NCBI RefSeq assembly: GCF_024580525.1
Contig: NZ_JANIKQ010000003.1
Span: 1 to 64,000, forward strand
DNA: 64,000 nucleotides
DNA from: Neisseria dentiae
GTDB lineage: Bacteria; Pseudomonadota; Gammaproteobacteria; Burkholderiales; Neisseriaceae
Reading direction: 5' to 3'
This document shows, in pieces, positions 55,091 through 64,000 of the stretch; the first letter of the stretch is position 1, and each line of letters opens with the position of its first letter. Made by a program: the position numbers and the translations under genes. The notes under the pieces are model-generated. The model was not told the DNA's origin, did no database searches, and worked only from the letters and a program-made list of their open reading frames with translations.

Positions 55091-56449
55091 CTACACCATG
55101 CCGATGCCCGACACTTCCCGCGCCATTTTGGCGGCGGCGTTATCGGTCATACCGCCGACGAAATCGAGAATCTTCATATAGGCTTCATACAGGCTGTCGT
55201 CGCGGGTAACGGGGTCGCCGTTTTTCAGCAGTTCCAATGCGAGCGACTGGCGCGCGCTTACCTGCCCCTGCGTAATCAGCGCATAAGCGGCGGGCACGAG
55301 CAGGTCGAGAATAGAACCCAAACAGGGGAAGGCAGCGATTTCGGTCATCAGCTTGCTTTGGTGGCGGAAAATGCGCGTGCGCGCCAGCTCTTTGGCTTTT
55401 TCGAGCGTATTCTGCACTTCGGGGCTGCACAGGGCGAGCAAATCCCTGCCTTGGAAACGGTTGGACAGCAAATCCTGCTGGTGCGTCATAAAGGTTTGCG
55501 CCACGTCTTCAATCGCCCGCCCGATGGCCATGCCGCGCAGCATGGCGCAGCGTTGCAGGCTGCTTTGCGCCTGCCATGCGCCGGCGGTTTCGGTGAAGGT
55601 GAGTTCGGCCAAAATGCTTTCCACTTCGGCATCGCCGAGCAGGCCGATTTCGACCGCGTCTTCCAAATCAAGCAAGGCATAGCAGATGTCGTCGGCGGCT
55701 TCCATCAGGTAAGACAGCGGATGGCGCGCCCAGCGGTCGCCGCCCTGCCCGATTAATCCCAATTCGTCGGCCACGCGGCGGATAAACGGCAGTTCGGTTT
55801 GGTAGATATTGAATTTTTTGCGGCCGTTGGGATCGAGCGTGGTCCACGGGTATTTCAGCAGTGCGCCGATGGTGGCCGCCGTCAGCCGCATACCGCCTTT
55901 GCCGCGATACATTTCCAAACTCGCCAGAATGCGCAGGCTGTGGGCGTTGCCCTCATAAGTTTGCACATCGTTGCGTTCGGCTTTGCTCAAAGTGTCGAGA
56001 TAACGGCTGTGGGCGGGGTGGCGGAACCAGTCGCGCAGCGCGTCTTCGCCGGTGTGGCCGAACGGCGGATTACCCAAATCATGCGCCAAACACGCCACCT
56101 GCACCACCGCGCCGATGTCGCCCGGGGTGTTGCCCTGCGGCAGAAAACCGCCGGCCTGCAACATCACGCCGACGCGGTTGCCCAAGCTGCGGCCCACGCT
56201 CGCCACTTCTACGCTGTGGGTGAGGCGGTTGTGGGTGTGGTCGTGTTCGGCAAACGGATGCACCTGCGTTTTGCGCCCCAAACGGCGGAATGCGCCCGAA
56301 AACACCACGCGGTCGTAGTCGATATGAAAATCGGTGCGCAGCGCGTCGGCACCTTCTTGGGTAGAGGGCGTAACCGTGGGCACGATTCCGCCGTCTTTCA
56401 AACGGAAGCGCTGGGTGGAAAGCAGTTGCTGCCAGTTCATTTTTTGCAT
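55091..56449 (-). CDS. dgt: Deoxyguanosinetriphosphate triphosphohydrolase-like protein
   Basis: 452-residue HD-domain dNTPase. The metal His/Asp set is seen in RLTHSVEVASVGRSLGN and CLAHDLGNPPFGHTGEDALRDW (HD pair). Further motifs are DIDYDRVVFSGAFRRLGRKTQV at the N-terminus and LMEAADDICYALLDLEDAVEIG. It releases triphosphate from dNTPs. ATG 56449 or 56440 (MNWQQLLS) is the start. Confidence 0.93.
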   Translation of the reverse strand: MQKMNWQQLLSTQRFRLKDGGIVPTVTPSTQEGADALRTDFHIDYDRVVFSGAFRRLGRKTQVHPFAEHDHTHNRLTHSVEVASVGRSLGNRVGVMLQAGGFLPQGNTPGDIGAVVQVACLAHDLGNPPFGHTGEDALRDWFRHPAHSRYLDTLSKAERNDVQTYEGNAHSLRILASLEMYRGKGGMRLTAATIGALLKYPWTTLDPNGRKKFNIYQTELPFIRRVADELGLIGQGGDRWARHPLSYLMEAADDICYALLDLEDAVEIGLLGDAEVESILAELTFTETAGAWQAQSSLQRCAMLRGMAIGRAIEDVAQTFMTHQQDLLSNRFQGRDLLALCSPEVQNTLEKAKELARTRIFRHQSKLMTEIAAFPCLGSILDLLVPAAYALITQGQVSARQSLALELLKNGDPVTRDDSLYEAYMKILDFVGGMTDNAAAKMAREVSGIGMV

Positions 56450-56474
56450 AAGCCATCGAGCCTTTGTTGTCAGA

Positions 56475-56502
56475 AGGCCGTCTGAAAGTTTTCAGACGGC
56501 CT
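56475..56502. terminator. AG-DUS terminator downstream of rho
   Basis: AG-DUS 56475-56486 and complement 56491-56502 with a 4-nt loop lie 12 bp beyond the rho stop. Confidence 0.65.
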
Positions 56503-56513
56503 GTATGGTTATT

Positions 56514-57773
56514 TTATTTGCCACGCATCAATTCAAAAAATTCGTTGTTGTCTTTGGAATCTTTGAGCTTGCCCACCAAAAACTCGGTGGCTTCGATTTC
56601 GTCCATCGGATGCAGGAACTTGCGCAACAGCCACATACGCTGGAGCTGGTCGTTGGGCACCAGCAGCTCTTCGCGGCGCGTGCCGGATTTGTTGATGTTG
56701 ATGGCGGGGAACACGCGTTTTTCGGCGATGCGGCGGTCGAGGTTAAGCTCCATATTGCCCGTGCCTTTGAATTCTTCAAAAATCACGTCGTCCATGCGGC
56801 TGCCGGTGTCCACCAGTGCGGTGGCGATGATGGTGAGCGAACCGCCCTCTTCCACATTGCGCGCCGCGCCGAAAAAGCGTTTCGGGCGGTGCAGCGCGTT
56901 GGCGTCCACGCCGCCGGTGAGGATTTTGCCAGAGGCCGGCACCACGGTGTTGTAAGCACGCGCCAGGCGGGTGATGGAATCGAGCAGAATCACCACGTCT
57001 TTCTTGTGCTCGACCATACGCTTGGCCTTCTCAATCACCATTTCGGCCACCTGCACATGGCGCTGCGCCGGTTCGTCGAAGGTGGAAGCCACCACTTCGC
57101 CGCGCACGCTGCGCGACATTTCGGTTACTTCTTCGGGGCGCTCGTCAATCAGCAAAACAATCAGCTCCACCTCGGGATAATTGGCGGTGATGGCGTGGGC
57201 GATGTTTTGCAGCATCACGGTTTTACCGGTTTTCGGCGGTGCCACCAACAACGCGCGCTGGCCGAAGCCGATGGGCGAAACCAAATCGATGGCGCGGCTG
57301 GTGATGTTTTCTTCGGCCTTGATGTCGCGCTCGAGTTTGAATTGTTTGGTGGGAAAAAGCGGAGTGAGGTTTTCAAACAGGATTTTGTGTTTGCACGCTT
57401 CGGGGTTGTCGCCGTTGATGCTGTCCAAACGCACCAGCGCAAAATAGCGCTCGTTGTCTTTCGGCACGCGCACGCTGCCTTCGATGGTGTCGCCGGTGTG
57501 CAGGTTGAAACGGCGGATTTGGCTGGGCGACACATAAATATCGTCGGGCCCGGCCAGATAGGAAGTGTCGGCGCTGCGCAAAAAGCCGAAACCGTCGGGC
57601 AGGATTTCGAGCGTGCCCGAGCAGGTAAACGATTCGCCCTGTTTCATCATTTGGCGCACAATGGCAAAAACCAGGTCTTGTTTGCGGAAGCGGTTGGCAT
57701 TTTCAATGCCGTGCTGCTCGGCCATTTCCACCAGTTGGGAAATGTGTTGGGTTTGTAGTTCGGAAACGTGCAT
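56514..57773 (-). CDS. rho: Transcription termination factor Rho
   Basis: 419 residues. The N-terminal helical domain (residues ~1-45) precedes a cold-shock-like RNA-binding domain with [35 protein letters not shown]. In the ATPase core Walker A is APPKTGKT (~176-183), the Q-loop region is [27 protein letters not shown], and the R-loop is [23 protein letters not shown]. Normal length for the short Rho form, with no N-terminal insertion. Confidence 0.97.
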   Translation of the reverse strand: MHVSELQTQHISQLVEMAEQHGIENANRFRKQDLVFAIVRQMMKQGESFTCSGTLEILPDGFGFLRSADTSYLAGPDDIYVSPSQIRRFNLHTGDTIEGSVRVPKDNERYFALVRLDSINGDNPEACKHKILFENLTPLFPTKQFKLERDIKAEENITSRAIDLVSPIGFGQRALLVAPPKTGKTVMLQNIAHAITANYPEVELIVLLIDERPEEVTEMSRSVRGEVVASTFDEPAQRHVQVAEMVIEKAKRMVEHKKDVVILLDSITRLARAYNTVVPASGKILTGGVDANALHRPKRFFGAARNVEEGGSLTIIATALVDTGSRMDDVIFEEFKGTGNMELNLDRRIAEKRVFPAININKSGTRREELLVPNDQLQRMWLLRKFLHPMDEIEATEFLVGKLKDSKDNNEFFELMRGK

Positions 57774-58034
57774 AAATAATAGAATAGTGTATTAAGTGGA
57801 TTGGTAAGAACGGAAATCAGGCAGGCGGCGGCATGCCGTCTGAATGCTAAAGATATTTTAGGGATTCGATTGCCGATGCGGCAGAAAGAATGACAAGGTG
57901 TTTGTCGGAGTTGAATTTTAGGGAGTTAACCCGGCGGTGTCAAATGGATTTATGCGCTTTGTGTTCAAGCGGCCGCCCTGCCCGTTCAAAATCCGTTTTA
58001 GGCCGTCTGAAAAAGCTTTCAGACGGCCTCATGC
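57774..58034. other. Intergenic region between glnS and rho
   Basis: 261 bp without a supported gene. It contains an ATGCCGTCTGAA uptake sequence (57833-57844) and an AG-DUS hairpin (58000-58011 with 58018-58029) that terminates glnS on the - strand. The rho promoter should lie near 57774-57830 (AT-rich) but no clear hexamers are seen. Confidence 0.5.
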
Positions 58035-59720
<1,686 letters not shown>

Positions 59721-59758
59721 GGTGTCGTGCTTTACGGGGGAGGCGGCCGGATAATCAC

Positions 59759-59830
59759 AAGGCCGTCTGAAAATAATGCGTTGGCAAAGGTGTGATTGTA
59801 CCTTATTTCGGCATTATTTTCAGACGGCCT
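59759..59830. terminator. Long inverted repeat with DUS upstream of glnS
   Basis: AAGGCCGTCTGAAAATAATG (from 59759) pairs with CATTATTTTCAGACGGCCTT ending near 59831, giving about 20-bp arms and a ~31-nt loop. It lies between the GST gene and glnS, both on the - strand, and probably terminates the upstream transcript of the glnS side. Confidence 0.55.
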
Positions 59831-59855
59831 TGCGTGCCGGCATATGGCGGCGCAT

Positions 59856-60476
59856 TTATGCCGAAACATACGGTTTGGTTTCGGCCAAACAAGCATGGGC
59901 GCGGTTCATTTCTGCCGCCCAACCGTCGAGGCCGGCGGCGGCGATTGCGGTTTCCGCTTCGGTTAAGTTGTTGCGGAACAATAAAAAATCCACCGTACAC
60001 GCAGCATAAAGGGTGCCGATGTTCAAAGCCGTGCCGTAGGATTGCACCCGCTCGGCCAGCAGTTTGAGCGCGCTTTCGTTGCGCGCTTTAATTTGCGCGT
60101 GGCGCGCCGTCCACCATTCGTTTTCGGGGCGCAGCATTTTTTCGGCAATCATCGCCACGGTGTTTTCCAAAATGCCTTCGGCAAGCGCGTGCAGGTTTAA
60201 CACTTCCCAGCGGTTGTTATCTTGCGGATACAGTTTCTGCCCCTGCCCCAGCGTGTCGAGATATTCGGCGATCACGTTGCTGTTGAGCAGCCATTCGCCG
60301 CCGTCGGTTTGCAGCACGGGAATGCGGCCGAGCGGGTTGTTTTGATTGTGCGGCGAGGCGGCGTCGAACGACGAGGTTACTTTCAGCAGCTCAATTTGCC
60401 CGCCCAAATCATGGTGTGCGGCCACGGCGCGTACTTTGCGTACATAGGGGCTGGTGGTGGAATACCAAAGTTTCAT
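59856..60476 (-). CDS. Glutathione S-transferase family protein
   Basis: 206 residues. The N-terminal thioredoxin-like domain (residues 1-~78) begins MKLWYSTTSPYVRKVRAVAAHHDL, with SPYVRKV as the putative glutathione-activating region, and includes PLGRIPVLQTDGGEWLLNSNVIAEYLD (cis-Pro and Ser of the GSH site). The C-terminal half is helical. It may detoxify electrophiles; substrate unknown. GGAAGCAAA precedes ATG 60476. Confidence 0.9.
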   Translation of the reverse strand: MKLWYSTTSPYVRKVRAVAAHHDLGGQIELLKVTSSFDAASPHNQNNPLGRIPVLQTDGGEWLLNSNVIAEYLDTLGQGQKLYPQDNNRWEVLNLHALAEGILENTVAMIAEKMLRPENEWWTARHAQIKARNESALKLLAERVQSYGTALNIGTLYAACTVDFLLFRNNLTEAETAIAAAGLDGWAAEMNRAHACLAETKPYVSA

Positions 60477-60530
60477 TTTGCTTCCTTTCTGCAGTAGTCG
60501 GGAACGTTTATTTCGATATGCAAATCAAAA

Positions 60531-60569
60531 AGGCCGTCTGAAGAACAATATAAAGTTTTCAGACGGCCT
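60531..60569. terminator. AG-DUS terminator after the DeoR-type regulator
   Basis: AG-DUS 60531-60542 and complement 60558-60569 have a 15-nt loop and lie at the 3' end of the regulator (- strand). Confidence 0.55.
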
Positions 60570-60574
60570 TTGCA

Positions 60575-61351
60575 TTATTTTCCGTTATCGGCAATCAGGC
60601 ATTTCACGCCCGCTTCTTCCAGCCGTTTGCACATCGCTTCGTCCGGCTCGCGGTCGGTGAATACGGCGTCGAATTCGCCGATGCTGCCCATGCGCACCAA
60701 AGCATTGCGCCCGAATTTGCTGTGGTCCACGCCCAAATAGCGCATCCGGGCGTTTTCCATCATGGCCTGCATCACGCTCACTTCTTTATAGTCGAAATCG
60801 AGCAGCGAACTGTCGGCATCAACGCCCGATGCGCTCAACACGGCGTAGTCGGTTTTAAACTGGTTGATGAAATCCACCGTGGCCACGCCGGTTACGCCGC
60901 CGTCTATCGGGCGAACCACGCCGGAAGTGATAATCACGGTGTAGTCGCTGCGCCCCGACACGATGGCGGCCACATGGATATTGTTGGTGATGATGCACAA
61001 GCCTTTGCGTTTTTTCACCAACGCCATCGCCACGGCTTCGATGGTGGAGCCTATGCTCAAAAACAGTGAAGCGTTGTCGGGAATATGCTCGGCAATCAAA
61101 TCGGCGATATGGGCTTTTTCGCTTTGCAGTTTGGCTTTTTGGGTGTTGAAATCTTCGTTTTCTAGGCTGTCGCCCAAAGTGGCGCCGCCATGATAACGCC
61201 GCAGCAGGTTTTCTTCGCAAAGCTGGTTGATGTCGCGGCGTATGGTTTGCGGGGTAACGTCGAGTTCGCGGGCAAGCTGTTCGATCGGCATGAAACTGTG
61301 TTCGCGCACAAGGGCGATGATTTTTTCGTGTCGTTGGATGCGTGGCGGCAT
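60575..61351 (-). CDS. DeoR/GlpR-family transcriptional repressor
   Basis: 258 residues. The N-terminal DeoR winged helix is IQRHEKIIALVREHSFMPIEQLARELDVTPQTIRRDINQLCEENLLRRYHGGA (residues ~5-57). The C-terminal sugar-phosphate-binding domain contains LFLSIGSTIEAVAMAL, NNIHVAAIVSG, SGVVRPIDGGVTGVATVDFINQF and a final ECLI-like VKCLIADNGK. It is closest in pattern to GlpR. No sugar gene is adjacent. Start ATG 61351 is chosen over an in-frame ATG at 61414. Confidence 0.9.
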   Translation of the reverse strand: MPPRIQRHEKIIALVREHSFMPIEQLARELDVTPQTIRRDINQLCEENLLRRYHGGATLGDSLENEDFNTQKAKLQSEKAHIADLIAEHIPDNASLFLSIGSTIEAVAMALVKKRKGLCIITNNIHVAAIVSGRSDYTVIITSGVVRPIDGGVTGVATVDFINQFKTDYAVLSASGVDADSSLLDFDYKEVSVMQAMMENARMRYLGVDHSKFGRNALVRMGSIGEFDAVFTDREPDEAMCKRLEEAGVKCLIADNGK

Positions 61352-61452
61352 GGTGTGTTCTTTATAATGTTGGAATTCTAAATATCTGTTACCGTTAAAA
61401 CTTATCCGCCGCATTGTGCCAAATTAAATACACAGCGGCAAGCCGGCACGCC

Positions 61453-62358
61453 CTAAAAGCGCATACTCGAAAAAACCACCATCAGAAACGGGGCGATAAC
61501 ATTGATAATAAAACCGAAACTGATGGCCAGCGGCACAACCTGCAAACCGCCCGAACTTTGAATCACCGGCAGCGTGAAATCAAGGCTGGTGGCACCGCCC
61601 ACGCCCACCGCCGCGCTGGGGTGGCGGCGCATCAGCGCGGGAATAAACACCAGCGCGAAAAACTCGCGCGCCAAATCGTTCAGCAGCGCAATGCTGCCCC
61701 ACACGGGGCCGTAAGCTTCGGTCATCACAATGCCCGACAGCGAATACCAGCCGAAAGCAGACGAAAGCGCCAAACCTTTGCTCCACGACACTTCGGGCAT
61801 CAATGCGGCAAACAGCAGCCCGCCCAGCAGCGAAGACGCTGTAACCAACAGGCTGGTTTGCACGCCGCGGCGGTTAATCAGCACCTGGCGTAGCGTGATG
61901 CCGCTGCCGCGCAACTGTATGCCCACCAGCAACACCAGCAGCATCAGGCAATAAGTACCCGAACTTTCCGGCGGCAGCCAGCCCTCCTGCAAGGCTTCGC
62001 CGGCCAAAAAACCCAACACCACGCAGCCCACCTGCTTGATGCTGCCGGCAATGCTCACCCGCGCCTTTTTGCCCCCGCCGGCGGTCTGCCACGGATGGCG
62101 GCGGTCGAACCACATCAACACAGCAAGGTTCAGGCCGATAATGCACGCAAACAGCAAAACGGTGGCACCGATGATGGTGTCGATCTGTGCGCCCAGATTT
62201 TCCACCTGCGAGAGCGACACGCCGATTAACAGCAAAATGATATACACCAACCAAACCAAAACCTTATCCACCACTTTCATATAAGGTTTCGGCAAACTGA
62301 TGAAAAAACCGAGAAAAAGCGGCACCAAAATCGAAATCAGGGTAATCAGGCTGTTCAT
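61453..62358 (-). CDS. lysO: Lysine exporter LysO family protein
   Basis: 301 residues with about eight to nine hydrophobic helices. The N-terminal Lys_export part (FISLPKPYMKVVDKVLVWLVYIILLLIGVSLSQ) and the conserved C-terminal half (GFGWYSLSGIVMTEAYGPVWGSIALLNDLAREFFALVFIPALMRRHPSAAVGVGGATSLDFTLPVI) identify LysO (former DUF340, YbjE). In E. coli it exports lysine and gives resistance to its analogue thialysine. Confidence 0.92.
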   Translation of the reverse strand: MNSLITLISILVPLFLGFFISLPKPYMKVVDKVLVWLVYIILLLIGVSLSQVENLGAQIDTIIGATVLLFACIIGLNLAVLMWFDRRHPWQTAGGGKKARVSIAGSIKQVGCVVLGFLAGEALQEGWLPPESSGTYCLMLLVLLVGIQLRGSGITLRQVLINRRGVQTSLLVTASSLLGGLLFAALMPEVSWSKGLALSSAFGWYSLSGIVMTEAYGPVWGSIALLNDLAREFFALVFIPALMRRHPSAAVGVGGATSLDFTLPVIQSSGGLQVVPLAISFGFIINVIAPFLMVVFSSMRF

Positions 62359-62389
62359 AAATATCCATCGGTTTCAGACGGCCATGCGC

Positions 62390-62580
62390 TAGGGAATGTA
62401 GTCAGAAGGCTTGCAAAGTGGGGTTTTGAAGAAAAAAATCCGCTTCGCAAGGCAAAAAGCACAGCAAGATTGGACATCTTGCGAGCATTTTTAGCTTCGC
62501 AAGTCCGCTACGCTACCTAACGCAGCAGATGCGGATTTTAACCAAAAGTACCGCCGCAACGCGATCGACGACACTCCCTA
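62390..62580. mobile_element. TA-flanked miniature element, copy 4
   Basis: 191 bp with TA at both ends and termini GGGAATGTAGTC / GACGACACTCCC. The interior is close to copies 1 and 3. It lies 31 bp upstream of the lysO start. The 425-bp gap 62359-62782 holds only this element, and a TATAAT-like region before the small gene at 62783. Confidence 0.8.
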
Positions 62581-62782
62581 AGGCCGGCACAGCGAATCTA
62601 TGCAAAAGACGCGATTATAACCGAATCCGCCCCGCCCTCCCCGCCAGTTATCCGCCCCCGGCAAAGCAGATTTCCCGCATCAATCTTGAGAAGCTTGACC
62701 TGTATCAAAACCTGATAACCGTTTTCACCTATAATCGCTTCTAAACTGATAACCACAAACCAAACTCACGGGAACGCAAACA

Positions 62783-62920
62783 ATGGAACTCATCAGCGAA
62801 CTGTTTAAATCGCCTGTCGGCATTTTATCTTTGCTCACCATTGTTTTTGTGATGGTTATCGCCACGGTTTTATTTTTTTGGGTGAAACGCCAAGCAGGCA
62901 AAAGCCCCGAAAAGCAGTAG
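62783..62920 (+). CDS. DUF3149 small membrane protein
   Basis: 45 residues: MELISELFKSPVGILSLLTI then a hydrophobic helix and a short basic/charged tail (WVKRQAGKSPEKQ). The MELxxELFxSPVGxLSLxxI pattern is typical of DUF3149. One membrane helix, function unknown. GGGAACGC lies upstream of ATG 62783, and ATAATC at ~62733 may belong to its promoter. Confidence 0.82.
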   Translation: MELISELFKSPVGILSLLTIVFVMVIATVLFFWVKRQAGKSPEKQ

Positions 62921-63103
62921 TTTTCATTTTTTATCTCTTTCCTCTTGATGTGTGTGTGTTTGGGTGTGGCTGCGTGCCACCCCTTTTTTTTGCCCTATAT
63001 TTTCAGACGGTCGGGGCGGCTTGCAAAGATCTCTGCCTAAACAATTTGCAAAGTCTCGAAAATAAAATTTTTGTGATGGTAATTTGAATTTCGCAAAGGT
63101 ATC

Positions 63104-63140
63104 AGGCCGTCTGAAAGCAACCCTAACTTTCAGACGGCCT
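63104..63140. terminator. AG-DUS hairpin
   Basis: AG-DUS 63104-63115 and complement 63129-63140 with a 13-nt loop lie between the convergent DUF3149 gene and the cupin/CMD gene. The gap 62921-63159 also has several decayed TTGCAAAG repeat ends. Confidence 0.6.
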
Positions 63141-63159
63141 AATCTTTCGCGCCGCTTTT

Positions 63160-64000
63160 TTATTTTGCACGCTCCGCCCACACCCGCCGCGCCTGTTCGG
63201 CCGCCTGCGGGTCGTATTCTTTGGCCAACACATCAAACACGCGCTGCAATTGTTGATCGTTCACGCCCAAGCGTTGGGTGATGCCCAAATGCGAGCGCAG
63301 TTGGGCGTCGGCTTTGCCCAGCGCGGCGATGGTGGAAACGGTAACCAGCTCGCGGTTAACGTAATTCAGATTGTCGCGGGCGAACAGGTAGCCGAACAAA
63401 TGCGCTTTGAGGGCGCGGTCTATGCCTTCGTGATTGGCAATCACGCTGTCGGCGGCGGGCGAACCCAAGGTTTGCAGGGTTTGCCGGCCAAGTGCGTAAT
63501 AGTCGGTGCTGTCGGGCGGTGTGGCGGCTTTGCCCTGCGGGTCGCGGATGCCGCGCGCCTGCCGCTCTTTGAGCACGGCTTGCAGCGTATTCATGCCGTT
63601 GAGCGCGCGCGGAAAACCGGCGTAGGCGGATTGGTGGGTGAAGATTTCCTGAATTTCGTTCACCGTCAGCCCCTGCTCCAAACCGCGTTCGATGGCGGTT
63701 TTCAGACGGCCGCTATCGCCTGCGGCAGACAGGGCGGCAATCGGCACGATGGCGAGCTGTTTGGCGGAAAGCGGCGCGGTTTGGCGGTGTTTTGCCATAT
63801 CGGGCGCGGTGGGCGGCAGTTGCACGCGCTCCAGCCAAACAGGTTTGTTGTCAGCAGCCTGCGGGCTGATGGCAATATGGCTCATGGCGGTGTGTTCACC
63901 CGCGCCGTGCCAGTGTTTGACATTGGGCGGACACCACACCACATCGCCTTTTTTGATGATTTGAACCGGTTTGCCCCATTCCTGCGTGCGCCCTTCGCCT
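63160..64000 (-). CDS. Cupin plus carboxymuconolactone-decarboxylase-like protein (partial)
   Basis: The gene runs off the right edge; 280 residues are visible. The visible N-terminal part has a cupin metal motif (IIKKGDVVWCPPNVKHWHGAGEHTAMSHIA), followed by two carboxymuconolactone decarboxylase (AhpD-like) units: residues of the type LSAKQLAIVPIAALSAAGDSGRLKTAIERGLEQGLTVNEIQEIF and a second YVNRELVTVSTIAALGKADAQLRSHLGITQRLGVNDQQLQRV. No CxxC peroxidase motif is seen in either CMD unit. Function unknown. An AG-DUS in frame encodes the SGRLKTA turn. Confidence 0.8.
   Translation of the reverse strand, partial: GEGRTQEWGKPVQIIKKGDVVWCPPNVKHWHGAGEHTAMSHIAISPQAADNKPVWLERVQLPPTAPDMAKHRQTAPLSAKQLAIVPIAALSAAGDSGRLKTAIERGLEQGLTVNEIQEIFTHQSAYAGFPRALNGMNTLQAVLKERQARGIRDPQGKAATPPDSTDYYALGRQTLQTLGSPAADSVIANHEGIDRALKAHLFGYLFARDNLNYVNRELVTVSTIAALGKADAQLRSHLGITQRLGVNDQQLQRVFDVLAKEYDPQAAEQARRVWAERAK

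Noticed and set aside
56334..57758. 474-codon + strand open frame opposite rho
   Set aside because: Shadow frame of rho with repetitive His/Phe/Gly composition.

Overview
The window is chromosomal DNA of a Neisseriaceae bacterium, most likely a commensal Neisseria. The main evidence is dense scatter of the 12-mer DNA uptake sequence AGGCCGTCTGAA (AG-DUS), often as inverted pairs that double as terminators, together with Correia-type elements, dRS3-type ATTCCC/GGGAAT repeats and gene products typical of Neisseria. Three sites (5648, 30428, 57833) read ATGCCGTCTGAA, the meningococcal/gonococcal dialect. A cluster of TGCCTGTCTGAA sites (7479-15502 and 19776-19804) matches a third dialect, the one reported for N. 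wadsworthii.

Layout. 1-335: right part of an IS481-type insertion sequence. 385-2070: phoH and a LURP-one-like gene. 2463-15676: a complete urea-use locus on the + strand. It holds the urea ABC transporter urtABCDE, urease gamma subunit ureA, a glutamine-amidotransferase-like gene, a fused urease beta-alpha gene (ureB-ureC), and accessory genes ureE, ureF, a HupE/UreJ nickel permease, ureG and ureD. UrtA-E would import urea, UreA and the UreBC fusion would hydrolyse it to ammonia and CO2, UreDFGE would insert nickel, and HupE/UreJ would supply nickel. A palindromic triple operator-like region precedes urtA. A full Correia element sits directly upstream of ureG.

15976-31402: housekeeping genes ridA, apaH, fbp, pntA/pntB with an ABM-domain gene between them, gloA, a RarD-like transporter, an Lrp-type regulator, glyA, an MFS exporter, yidB, ruvX, yqgE and nadE. 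31729-38874: yaaA, two tandem tRNA-Ser(UGA), small conserved hypotheticals, an amino-acid-binding lipoprotein, an iron-type alcohol dehydrogenase and pepP. 38900-42745: VanZ-like gene, two tandem sibling small RNAs on the - strand, folP, a DUF2788 gene and metZ. 43056-44760: three lipoprotein genes behind a 20-nt poly-A tract; the first looks like a Slam-dependent surface lipoprotein. 44941-64000: DUF924, a DUF815 ATPase, purC, radC, malate synthase G, EamA transporter, chorismate mutase, chrA, CHMI isomerase, di-Mop protein, dgt, rho, glnS, GST, DeoR regulator, lysO, a DUF3149 peptide and a partial cupin/carboxymuconolactone-decarboxylase gene cut by the window end.

The least ordinary content is (i) the UreB-UreC fusion whose linker is encoded by an uptake sequence, next to a DUS-flanked amidotransferase cassette inside the urease genes; (ii) a family of ~165-191 bp TA-flanked miniature elements (TIR GGGAGTGTAGTC) with four full copies and one or two relics, two of which form the stop codons of ureD and ridA; and (iii) the twin sRNA locus at 39669-40052, where both promoters, anti-Shine-Dalgarno seeds and terminators can be read directly.
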